A DNA stretch of 64,000 nt from Gp6-AA40 sp035571515 (GTDB lineage: Bacteria > Acidobacteriota > Vicinamibacteria > Vicinamibacterales > UBA2999): assembly GCA_035571515.1 (NCBI GenBank), contig DATNCQ010000099.1, forward strand, positions 1-64,000. The letters run 5' to 3'. Shown here piece after piece: positions 18,298 to 26,046 of the stretch. Below the pieces are notes generated by a model. It did no database searches, was not told the DNA's origin, and worked only from the letters and a program-made list of their open reading frames with translations. The stretch's first letter is position 1. Each line of letters starts with the position of its first letter. The position numbers were made by a program, and so were the translations under genes.

Positions 18298-19997
18298 TCG
18301 ATTTCACCCGGAAAATACTTCAGCACCGAGAGCACGGGATTCGGCGCCGCCTGACCGAGCCCGCAGATCGACGCGTCCGCCATCGCCTGCGACAACTCCT
18401 GCAGCAGCGGCTTGTCCCAGCGGCGGTCGTGCATCAGGTCGAATGCCTTCTGCGTGCCGACGCGGCACGGCGTGCACTGGCCGCACGATTCGTCCGCGAA
18501 GAACTTCATCACGTTGCGGGCCGCGGCCGCCGCCGTGTCCTTGTCGGAGAGCACGACGATCGCAGCGGAGCCGATGAAGCAGCCGTACGGCGTCAGCGTG
18601 TCGAAGTCGAGCGGGACGTTCGCCATCGAGGCCGGCAAGATGCCGCCGGAAGCGCCGCCCGGGAGATAGCCGTAGAGCGTGTGCCCATCCAGCATGCCGC
18701 CGCAGTATTCATCAATGAGCTCGAGCAGCGTGATGCCCGCGGGCGCGACGTGAACGCCCGGCCGCTTGACGCGGCCGCTCACCGAGAAGGAGCGCAGCCC
18801 CTTGCGGCCGTTGCGTCCGTGGCCGGCAAACCAGCCCGGTCCCTTTTCGACGATGTCGCGCACCCAGTGCAGCGTCTCCATGTTGTGCTCGAGGGTGGGG
18901 CGGCCGAACAGCCCGACCTGCGCAACGTACGGCGGACGAAGGCGCGGCTCGCCGCGCCGCCCCTCGATCGACTCGATCATCGCCGACTCTTCGCCGCAGA
19001 TGTAAGCGCCCGCGCCGCGGCGAAGGTGGAACTGCGGAATCCTGGACGGCGGGTTCTCGCGAAGGCTGGCGAGCTCGCGCTCGAGGATGGCTCGGCAGCC
19101 GTGATACTCGTCGCGCAGGTAGATATAGATGTCATCGATACCGACCGCCCACGCCGCCACGAGGGCGCCCTCCAGGAAGCGGTGCGGATCGCGCTCGAGG
19201 TAATACCGGTCCTTGAACGTGCCGGGCTCGCCCTCGTCGATGTTGATCGCCATCAGGCGCGGCGCCGGTTCCGCCGCGACGATCTTCCACTTGCGTCCGG
19301 TGGGGAAGCCCGCGCCGCCGAGGCCGCGAAGCCCGGAGTCTTCCATCAGCGCGATGACGTCCGCCGCCGTTCGTTCGCCGCTGGCGCACGATGCGGCAAG
19401 CGCGTAGCCGCCGTCCGCGCGATACGCCTGGTAATCGATGCGGGCTGGCGTCACGAGCACGTCGGACGAGGGATGCGTGACGGCCCCGGCCCGGACGAGC
19501 GCGGCAACCTTGTCCACGGTCGCGTGCGGCACCGGATTCTGGCCGACGACCGCCACGGGTGCCGTTTCGCATCGCCCGACGCATGGCGCATGCAGCACGC
19601 GCACGTCCGTGCCGAGCGTCGCCGGCAGGGTCTTCAGCAGCTCCTGCGATCCCGCGAGCTCACAGGCAATCGAATCGCAAACCCGCACCGTGATGGCGGG
19701 AGGCCGCGCGTCGCCGTCTTTCACCACGTCGAAGTGGTGATAGAAGGTCGCCACCTCGTACACCTCGGCCATCGCCATCTTCATCTCGGCGGCAAGCGCC
19801 ACCAGGTGCGCGGCGGACAGGCAGCCGAAGCGGTCCTGGATAAGGTGCAGGTACTCGATCAGCAGGTCGCGGCGGCGTGGAGCATCGCCGAGCAGCGAGA
19901 TTACGTCTTCCCGCGCCCGGGGATCGACGGGTCGACCCTTGGGTGTGGCGCGAACGCCTGACCGCTTGCCTTTTCCGGGGGATCTCTCCGACTTCAT
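18294..19997 (-). CDS. fdhB: Formate dehydrogenase beta subunit, NuoE-NuoF fusion
   Basis: A 567-aa diaphorase subunit passing electrons from formate to NAD+. Residues about 30-165 form a NuoE-like [2Fe-2S] domain with C107, C112, C139, C143. The rest is NuoF-like, with the NADH/FMN loop GLGGAGFPTGRKWK, then GAGAYICGEESAMIESIEG and the [4Fe-4S] motif ESCGQCTPCR. FdsABG systems usually encode the NuoE part as a separate gamma protein, so here the two are fused. The start at 19997 follows GGAGCG; the longer frame has no support. Its stop overlaps fdhA by 4 bp. Confidence 0.9.
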   Translation of the reverse strand: MKSERSPGKGKRSGVRATPKGRPVDPRAREDVISLLGDAPRRRDLLIEYLHLIQDRFGCLSAAHLVALAAEMKMAMAEVYEVATFYHHFDVVKDGDARPPAITVRVCDSIACELAGSQELLKTLPATLGTDVRVLHAPCVGRCETAPVAVVGQNPVPHATVDKVAALVRAGAVTHPSSDVLVTPARIDYQAYRADGGYALAASCASGERTAADVIALMEDSGLRGLGGAGFPTGRKWKIVAAEPAPRLMAINIDEGEPGTFKDRYYLERDPHRFLEGALVAAWAVGIDDIYIYLRDEYHGCRAILERELASLRENPPSRIPQFHLRRGAGAYICGEESAMIESIEGRRGEPRLRPPYVAQVGLFGRPTLEHNMETLHWVRDIVEKGPGWFAGHGRNGRKGLRSFSVSGRVKRPGVHVAPAGITLLELIDEYCGGMLDGHTLYGYLPGGASGGILPASMANVPLDFDTLTPYGCFIGSAAIVVLSDKDTAAAAARNVMKFFADESCGQCTPCRVGTQKAFDLMHDRRWDKPLLQELSQAMADASICGLGQAAPNPVLSVLKYFPGEIE

Positions 19998-20116
19998 GGC
20001 TGGGCGCTCCGTTGTCGCGCCCAGCGAAACCTTGTTCGACGGGCTGTCGTGCGAATCAGTACACCAGTTGAGACGCGCCAGTAGGAAAGGGGCATGGGAC
20101 CGTCTAAAGTTACACC

Positions 20117-20371
20117 ATGCACGTCGAATTCCTGGGCATCCCGCGCGAGCGCGCCGGCCTGTCGGAGGTCGAAATTGACGCCGGGACGCTCGGCGAGGCG
20201 CTGGCGGTGCTGGCGGCCAGGTTCCCCGCGCTGCGGGAATTGATGACTGCGGGCGGGCTCCACGCGTCGATCGCCGCAAATCTGAACGGGGACGAGTTCG
20301 TGAGCGATCCGCACACGGCGCTGGCCGCCGGCGACCGCCTGCTGCTCCTGTCCGCGGACGCCGGGGGATAA
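20117..20371 (+). CDS. moaD: MoaD/ThiS-like sulfur carrier protein
   Basis: An 84-aa ubiquitin-fold protein ending in the di-glycine tail SADAGG, which is thiocarboxylated and donates sulfur in molybdopterin synthesis. It contains the family's GTLGEALAVLAARFPAL segment and a late AGDRLLLL. It is divergent from fdhB and upstream of the tungsten-type oxidoreductase, so it probably supports pterin supply to these enzymes, although AOR-associated MoaD-like proteins may be specialised. No MoaE is nearby. Confidence 0.85.
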   Translation: MHVEFLGIPRERAGLSEVEIDAGTLGEALAVLAARFPALRELMTAGGLHASIAANLNGDEFVSDPHTALAAGDRLLLLSADAGG

Positions 20372-20388
20372 GCGGCCGGCGCAGGTAA

Positions 20389-20515
20389 TTCAAGATGCAA
20401 AATGCAAGATGCCAACCGTGCTTGCCTGTAACTGGCGGGGTGAACGCCGCGGCGACTTTCACCCACTTGTCCCGAAGCGCGCGCGGTTTGCATTTTGAAT
20501 TTTGCATGTTGCATT
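20389..20515. repeat. Inverted-repeat element with TTCAAAATGCAAA arms, copy 2
   Basis: The arms are TTCAAGATGCAAAATGCAA at the left and TTTGCATTTTGAATTTTGCA at the right, around a GC-rich core with CCGTGCT, GGGTGAA and TTTCACCC. Arms and core align with the copy at 15338-15462. It ends just before the oxidoreductase start codon, so its right arm forms the leader. Confidence 0.85.
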
Positions 20516-20520
20516 GACAT

Positions 20521-22257
20521 ATGCCCCCCGGATACCACGGCTGCTATCTCCGCATCGACGTCTCGACCGGCCGCGCCGAACGCGTGCCGCTAGGCGACGC
20601 GCTGCTGCGACGGTACATCGGCGGTAGCGGCCTCGGCACTCGACTCCTCATCGATGAAGGGGGCGCCGTTGCCGATCCGCTCTCCCCGGATGCCCCTCTC
20701 GTCTTCGCCTTCAGCCCGCTGGTCGGCACGCCGCTGACGACATCCGCGAAATTTGCCGTCGTCAGCCGCAGCCCGCTGACGGACCGCATCAACGACTCGC
20801 TGGCCGGCAGCGGCTTCGTGCTCGCGGGCAAACGCTGCGGCTGCGACGCCATCGTCATCGTCGGGCGTGCGAGCACGCTCTCGCTGGTCGTGATCGACGA
20901 TGGCGAGGTCCGGCTCGAGTCCGCGGAGGACCTGCGCGGCAACTCGTGTCCGGTGACCGAGGAGAAGGTGCGGGCCAGGCTCGGTGCCGATTTCCGGATT
21001 GCATCGATCGGGCCGGCGGGGGAGCGCGGCGTCCGCTACGCGACGATCTCGCACGACCGCCGGCACGCCGGCCGCGGCGGTTCCGGCGCCGTCCTCGGCG
21101 CGAAGAACATCAAGGCCGTGGCGGTGCGCGGCACGCAGCGATGTGAGTGGGCCGATCCCGACGCGCTCGTCGAGTTGAGCCGCGACCTGTCGCAGCGATC
21201 TTTCGGCCCCGCGACCGCCAAGTATCGTGAGCTGGGAACCGCGACGAACCTGCTCACTCTCAATCGGTTCGGTGCGTTACCGACGCGCAATTTTCAACGC
21301 GGCACCTTCGCGCAGGCGCCGAACCTGTCGCCGGCGGAGCTGGGCGCCGCCTATCCACGGGCGCGTGCGAGCTGCGTTGCGTGCACGATTGGGTGCGAGC
21401 ACCTCTACGAAGTGAACGACAGGGGAGTGCGCCTCGAGTACGAGAGCCTCTTCGCGCTCGGGTCGCTGTGCGGTGTCGGCGATGGCGGCGCGGTGCTGCG
21501 CGCCTCGCAGCGGTGCGACGAGCTCGGCATCGACACCATCAGCACCGGCGGGACCATCGCGTTCGCGATGGAATGCGTGGAGCGCGGTCTGCTCGACGCC
21601 CCGTGGCTCGCCTTCGGCAGCGGCGACGCCGTGTTACAGGCGATCGAGCTGATCGGGGAGCGTGAGGGCATCGGTCAACTGCTGGCCGAAGGCAGCCGCC
21701 GCGCCGCGGTGGCCATCGGTCACGGCAGCCTCGCGTTCGCGCCGCAGGTGAAGGGGCTCGAGATTCCCGGCTACGAGCCGCGCGCGCTGCAGACGATGGC
21801 GCTCGGGTTCGCGGTGGGGGCGCGCGGCGCGGATCACAACCGCAGCGGCGCCTACGAGGTGGATTTCTCGGACAAGGTGGACCGCCGGCACGCGACCATC
21901 GATTCGGTCCGCCACGCGATCGAGACCGAAGACAAATCGGCGCTGATGGATTCGCTGATCCTGTGCAAGTTCCTGCGCGGCGTGTTCACGGACTTCCATG
22001 CCGAAGCCGCGAGCATGCTGGCGCACGTGACGGGCTGGCAGGTGACCGCCGACGAACTCCGCGCGACCGCGCGCCGCATCGTCGGGGCGAAGCGCGAGTT
22101 CAACCTGCTTGCGGGATGGACACCGGAAGAGGACACCCTGCCGGAGCGCTTCCTCGACGCGCCGCTCCCCGGCGATCCCGCCGCCGTGTTGACGCGGGAT
22201 CGTCTCGAGGAGCTTGTAGCGGAATACTACCGGCAGCGAGCGTGGACCAACAGCTGA
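20521..22257 (+). CDS. aor: Aldehyde:ferredoxin oxidoreductase family protein
   Basis: A 578-aa tungsten/molybdenum bis-pterin enzyme, interconverting an aldehyde and a carboxylic acid with ferredoxin or similar. The N-terminal part has GGSGLGTRLL and the pterin-binding SHDRRHAGRGGSGAVLGAKNIKA. The [4Fe-4S] ligands are C285-x2-C288-x3-C292 and C482 (LILCKFLRG), the normal AOR spacing. Length is near the family's 600. It follows moaD by 149 bp, most of it repeat element. In this setting it may recycle aldehydes or work with formate dehydrogenase; substrate unknown. Confidence 0.9.
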   Translation: MPPGYHGCYLRIDVSTGRAERVPLGDALLRRYIGGSGLGTRLLIDEGGAVADPLSPDAPLVFAFSPLVGTPLTTSAKFAVVSRSPLTDRINDSLAGSGFVLAGKRCGCDAIVIVGRASTLSLVVIDDGEVRLESAEDLRGNSCPVTEEKVRARLGADFRIASIGPAGERGVRYATISHDRRHAGRGGSGAVLGAKNIKAVAVRGTQRCEWADPDALVELSRDLSQRSFGPATAKYRELGTATNLLTLNRFGALPTRNFQRGTFAQAPNLSPAELGAAYPRARASCVACTIGCEHLYEVNDRGVRLEYESLFALGSLCGVGDGGAVLRASQRCDELGIDTISTGGTIAFAMECVERGLLDAPWLAFGSGDAVLQAIELIGEREGIGQLLAEGSRRAAVAIGHGSLAFAPQVKGLEIPGYEPRALQTMALGFAVGARGADHNRSGAYEVDFSDKVDRRHATIDSVRHAIETEDKSALMDSLILCKFLRGVFTDFHAEAASMLAHVTGWQVTADELRATARRIVGAKREFNLLAGWTPEEDTLPERFLDAPLPGDPAAVLTRDRLEELVAEYYRQRAWTNS

Positions 22258-22354
22258 TTGCCAGCGGTTCCACTGCGAGCCACCGCGAGCCTCGCTCCGT
22301 GTGTAAATCACCGTGGTGCGCGCTTTGCGTGCGCGCGGACGCCGGAGGAGCAGC

Positions 22355-22870
22355 ATGTCCATCTGCCGTGCTTTGATCACTCCGTTTCTTTGCATCTCGG
22401 TGGCGGCATTGTCGAGCTACGGGTGCGATGACGGAACCACGACGCGCATCGGCCCGTCAGGCGTCAACACCAAGACCGACGGACGCTTCGTCTCGACTTC
22501 CGTAACCGTCCCGACCGAGGTCGCCGCCCTGCCGGTGCCCGCCGCCTTCTGTCCCTTCGTGTCGCCGTTTCTTGCCCCGGCGAACGTGGCGGTGCGCGCC
22601 GGTGGCGCAACAGATCTCCAGTTGCTCGAAATGCAGCTGCGCTTCGTCGACATCGCCGGCGTGACCGGGGCGGTGAGGACGATCGCCGGCCCGGAACTGA
22701 CGAACATGTTCGGATCGACGCTCGTACCCGCCTTCGGCACGCGGACGTTCCCCGTGACGCTGCCGTTCGGCTGTGTGGGGGGCACGACGGGCACGCTGTT
22801 CATTGGTGTCGCGGCGGCGGATGTGACCGGGCGGCGGAACATGACATCGGTGCAGTTGAACGTACGCTGA
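22355..22870 (+). CDS. Putative lipoprotein, function unknown
   Basis: A 171-aa exported protein. The hydrophobic N-terminus ends in a lipobox-like LSSYGC, suggesting lipidation at the Cys. The mature part has paired cysteines (AAFCPFVSPF and LPFGCVGGTTG) and reads as a beta-rich domain. GGAGGAG precedes the ATG by 4 nt. I do not recognise the family; neighbouring genes give no operon link. Confidence 0.7.
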   Translation: MSICRALITPFLCISVAALSSYGCDDGTTTRIGPSGVNTKTDGRFVSTSVTVPTEVAALPVPAAFCPFVSPFLAPANVAVRAGGATDLQLLEMQLRFVDIAGVTGAVRTIAGPELTNMFGSTLVPAFGTRTFPVTLPFGCVGGTTGTLFIGVAAADVTGRRNMTSVQLNVR

Positions 22871-22984
22871 CCGCTCCCGCGTGTCGCCGCGACCAGACGA
22901 ACGGAAGCAGGCGCGGTAACGAACGCCGGCGCGATACGCGGCGTACCCGGGCAGGTTCGCCGCGAGGAACTGCCGCGCGCCCCG

Positions 22985-23293
22985 CTACTTCAATTCGCCG
23001 GAATGCTGATTCGAGGCGGCGCGTTCGATGAGGCTGCGTCCCTTGGCCAACCACTGCACCACGCCGAGAATGCCGAGGCCCGCCATGCTGAGGCCTACCA
23101 CCTTGCCTCGGCTCGGCAAGCGCGATGGCCCCGGCGGCGGTGCCGATTGAGCGTTGCGCGGCGTCGCGCGGCGCTCGGGAGCAGGCACCCACCTCGTGAG
23201 AAACGCGAACGTTTCGGAGGCGCACACGGGACACTGTTGCCCCTCGTGTATTTCCTCGCAGTCGAGACAGAGCCGGGCGAGTCGAAGTTGCAT
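22985..23293 (-). CDS. Small zinc-ribbon membrane protein
   Basis: A 102-aa protein with an N-terminal zinc-ribbon-like pair (CLDCEEIHEGQQCPVC), a Pro/Arg-rich linker, and one hydrophobic helix (VVGLSMAGLGILGVVQWL) near the C-terminus. The topology suggests a cytoplasmic metal-binding knuckle tethered to the membrane. The ATG at 23293 is chosen because the zinc ribbon starts soon after; a TTG at 23323 would add ten residues. Convergent with the lipoprotein gene. No function known. Confidence 0.65.
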   Translation of the reverse strand: MQLRLARLCLDCEEIHEGQQCPVCASETFAFLTRWVPAPERRATPRNAQSAPPPGPSRLPSRGKVVGLSMAGLGILGVVQWLAKGRSLIERAASNQHSGELK

Positions 23294-23567
23294 AGTGATG
23301 AAAGCTCGACATCGCTCGTGCAACGCCGATGCCTGCGCTGTATATCGGCTAAAGTGCAGCCCGGCGTTATCGTCGCCCGTGTAGGTTTTTCCCGCGCAGT
23401 ATGTTTAGGTGCGGTCGGTTCTTCGCCAAGCCGTTCGATGCTTCGGCGTTCTGCAATCGGATCGCTACCAATCCCCGGTGTGCCGATGTCGTCCCGCGGC
23501 GTTTCGGCACGGAGCTGATTCCGACGGTCAGTTTCGTTCGATCCCTCGCTCCGGCCGTGATGCGATA

Positions 23568-24035
23568 ATGGTGCTCATGACCAGACGTTCGCTGCTTTCC
23601 GCTCTACCGTTGACGCTGCTGGCCTCGGTGCGGGCCGGTGCACAGCGTGGCGCAACGGCGCGGACCCTCACGGTCTACAAGGATCCGAGCTGCGGCTGCT
23701 GCACCAATTGGAGCGAGCTGCTGCGGAAGGACGGCTTTGCGGTGACCATCCGGTCGATCACCGAGCTGGACACGGCGAAATACGTCGTCCCGACGGCGCT
23801 CCATTCGTGTCACACCGCGATCGTGGATGGCCACCTGGTCGAAGGGCACGTGCCGGTCGCCGACGTTCAGCGTATGCTGCGGCAAGGCGACGCGGTGTAC
23901 GGACTCGCGGTGCCTGGCATGCCGATCGGCTCTCCCGGGATGGAGGTGCCGTCGGTCGCCGCCCAGCCGTATGACGTGATCGCCTTCGACAGAACCGGCA
24001 AGTCGCGCGTGTTCGCGTCGTACGGACGCGGCTAG
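23568..24035 (+). CDS. DUF411 metal-binding protein
   Basis: An exported protein of about 155 aa. An N-terminal twin-arginine-like TRRSLLSALPLTLLASVRA precedes the DUF411 core: DPSCGCCTNWSELL, then ALHSCHTAIVDG and VEGHVPVADVQRML. The cysteines and histidines are the family's expected metal ligands, and DUF411 proteins are often found with copper resistance genes. ATGs at 23568 and 23577 are both possible; neither has a strong ribosome site. No copper pump is adjacent, but the window has other candidate copper proteins (DUF6152). Confidence 0.85.
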   Translation: MVLMTRRSLLSALPLTLLASVRAGAQRGATARTLTVYKDPSCGCCTNWSELLRKDGFAVTIRSITELDTAKYVVPTALHSCHTAIVDGHLVEGHVPVADVQRMLRQGDAVYGLAVPGMPIGSPGMEVPSVAAQPYDVIAFDRTGKSRVFASYGRG

Positions 24036-24072
24036 AACGTTACAACGCTCGAGCGCGGATTCATCGGTGGAG

Positions 24073-24115
24073 CGAGCCTTGTCAGGCTCGTCTCGCGAAC
24101 CCGACAGGGTTCGCG
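24073..24115. repeat. Two adjacent hairpins
   Basis: CGAGCCT/AGGCTCG with a TGTC loop (24073-24090) is followed by CGCGAACCC/GGGTTCGCG with a GACA loop (24094-24115). Both loops read as the same tetranucleotide on opposite strands. They lie in a 258-bp gap after the DUF411 gene and could terminate it, although no T tract is present. Confidence 0.7.
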
Positions 24116-24293
24116 CCACGCCACAGAGAGTGAAACCCGCGCTGGCGCGGACCTCATCTTCGATGTCGCCGGGTTCCGCACGAGCTCGGCGCCTCCCAAG
24201 CGCCTAACTGCAGCGCTTCACGCCTCAGCGATACCCGCCAGCGGAACGGCTCCTGCACCCGGAACGGTGGGCAACCGGAAGGGAGAAGAACGC

Positions 24294-24857
24294 ATGAGGC
24301 TTGTATTTCCCGTTGCGATTACGGTGGCGGCGCTGTCGGTCGCGTTGAGCGCGCAGGACGGCACGGTCAAGTCGCGCACGCAAATCAAGGCAGACGACGC
24401 GACGGTCACGAGCATGACCGGCTGTCTCGGCCAGTTGGGCTCCGGCGTGTACACGCTCAACGGCACCATGGCGACTTCAGGCAAGGAGATCGAGACCAAC
24501 TCGAAGGTGAAGACCGACGTTGACAAGGACAAGACCACGGTTCGCGGGAAGACCGAGACGAAGGCGCACGACGGCGCGGTTGCGACCGCGGGCAACACGT
24601 CGACCTTCATGCTCGTCCCCGGCAACAGCGTGGACCTCGCGTCGCACGTTGGCGAGCGCGTGAACGTCTCCGCGATCATGGTCAAGCCGGGTCACGGCGA
24701 CGCGGACGTGAAGATCAAGGACAAGACGAAGGTGGATCCCGAGGGCGCGCCGGACGCGAAATCGCAGTCGAAGACGAAGATCGAACTGCCGCGCTCGCCC
24801 GCCGGCCAGTACACGGTGATGTCGATCACGTCGACCGGCACGCGCTGCGCCAACTAA
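24294..24857 (+). CDS. Secreted protein of unknown function
   Basis: A 187-aa exported protein. The signal peptide (LVFPVAITVAALSVALSA) is followed by a Lys/Asp/Thr-rich mature region with MTGCLGQLGSGVYTLNG and repeated charged stretches (TKVDPEGAPDAKSQSKTK). One early Cys and one near the C-terminus (GTRCAN) may form a disulfide. It resembles a group of acidobacterial envelope proteins with a 'GCL' motif that I cannot assign. GGGAGAA precedes the ATG. It ends before a strong hairpin. Confidence 0.65.
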   Translation: MRLVFPVAITVAALSVALSAQDGTVKSRTQIKADDATVTSMTGCLGQLGSGVYTLNGTMATSGKEIETNSKVKTDVDKDKTTVRGKTETKAHDGAVATAGNTSTFMLVPGNSVDLASHVGERVNVSAIMVKPGHGDADVKIKDKTKVDPEGAPDAKSQSKTKIELPRSPAGQYTVMSITSTGTRCAN

Positions 24858-24886
24858 CCACGCGCGCACCTGACGCGCCAACCGAC

Positions 24887-24916
24887 GAGAGAACGCCGCC
24901 ACACGCGGCGTCTCTC
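24887..24916. terminator. Hairpin with purine/pyrimidine extension
   Basis: ACGCCGC pairs with GCGGCGT around a 5-nt loop, extended by GAGAG against CTCTC with one bulge. It lies between the secreted-protein stop and the MetE-like start, so termination of the former is the simplest role. A TATACT follows at 24926. Confidence 0.6.
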
Positions 24917-24938
24917 TCGCCCCGCTATACTCGAAACC

Positions 24939-25970
24939 GTGCACCCGCTCCCCACGACCCTGGTCGGCAGTTACCCGCAACCCGACTGGCTCATCGATCG
25001 CGCGAAGCTCGCCGCGCGCTTTCCGCCCCGCGTGCGCGCGCAGGAGCTCTGGCGCATCCCAGAGCCATTCCTCGAAGAGGCGCAGAACGACGCGACGCTG
25101 CTCGCGATCCGCGCGCAGGAAGACGCCGGCCTCGACATCGTCACCGACGGAGAGATCCGGCGCGAGAGCTACTCGAACCGTTTCGCGACCGCGCTCGAAG
25201 GCGTGGACCTCGACCACCCGGGCACCGCGCTCGATCGATCCGGGCATCCCAACCCGGTACCGCGTATCGTCGGCCGCATCCGGCGGCGGCATCCCGTCGA
25301 GATCAACGACCTGAAATTCCTGAAAGCGCACACGACCCGGAAAACCAAGATCACCGTGCCCGGCCCGTTCACCATGTCGCAGCAGGCCCAGAACGACTTC
25401 TACGCGAGCGGTGAGGAAGCGGCGATGGACTACGCCGAGGCGGTGAACCAGGAGATCAAGGACCTCTTCGCGGCCGGCGCCGACGTCGTGCAGATCGACG
25501 AGCCCTATATGCAGGCGCGACCCGAGAAGGCGAGACAGTACGGCCTGGCCGCGCTGAACCGCGCGCTCGAGGGGGTCACCGGCACGACGTGCGTGCACAT
25601 CTGCTTCGGGTATGCCGCGATCATTCACGAACGGCCGTCCGGGTATTCGTTCCTGCCGGAGCTCGCCGAATGCCGCTGCCGGCAGATCTCGATCGAGACC
25701 GCGCAGTCGAAGCTCGATTGCTCGGTGCTGCGCGGCCTTCCGGGGAAGCAGATTGTCCTCGGCGCCATCGACCTGTCGGACATGAATATCGAGTCGCCTG
25801 ACACGGTGGCCGAGCGGATTCGCCGCGCGCTGCCGTTCACCTCGCCCGAGAACATCATCGTCTCGACCGACTGCGGGATGAAGTACCTGCCGCGGGCGGT
25901 GGCGGACGGAAAGCTCCGCGCGCTGGTGCAGGGCGCGGCGATCGTGCGCGGCGAACTGGCGCGCTCGTGA
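24939..25970 (+). CDS. MetE-like (cobalamin-independent methionine synthase family) protein
   Basis: A 343-aa homologue of the C-terminal catalytic domain of MetE. It has the opening TTLVGSYPQPDWL, the zinc-ligand segments VHICFG and DCGMKYLP, and QIDEPYM. It lacks the N-terminal half of full MetE, like archaeal-type methyltransferases and a set of uncharacterised bacterial enzymes, so the methyl donor/acceptor is uncertain. It begins at a GTG only 8 nt after a TATACT box, which would give a nearly leaderless mRNA. No ribosome site is visible. Confidence 0.85.
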   Translation: MHPLPTTLVGSYPQPDWLIDRAKLAARFPPRVRAQELWRIPEPFLEEAQNDATLLAIRAQEDAGLDIVTDGEIRRESYSNRFATALEGVDLDHPGTALDRSGHPNPVPRIVGRIRRRHPVEINDLKFLKAHTTRKTKITVPGPFTMSQQAQNDFYASGEEAAMDYAEAVNQEIKDLFAAGADVVQIDEPYMQARPEKARQYGLAALNRALEGVTGTTCVHICFGYAAIIHERPSGYSFLPELAECRCRQISIETAQSKLDCSVLRGLPGKQIVLGAIDLSDMNIESPDTVAERIRRALPFTSPENIIVSTDCGMKYLPRAVADGKLRALVQGAAIVRGELARS

Positions 25971-26046
25971 TCGTGCTGCCGTAATTAAACCCCTCACTCA
26001 ATCGCGGCATACGTCGTGCTGCGTTGAACCTCACACCGGAGGTTCC

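Noticed and set aside
16909..18354. 481-aa plus-strand frame over formate dehydrogenase
   Set aside because: It is a shadow of fdhA, whose Fe-S and pterin motifs are complete on the other strand.
24858..24938. Riboswitch upstream of the MetE-like gene
   Set aside because: The gap is 81 bp, mostly a hairpin that fits a terminator. No cobalamin or SAM riboswitch core can be recognised.
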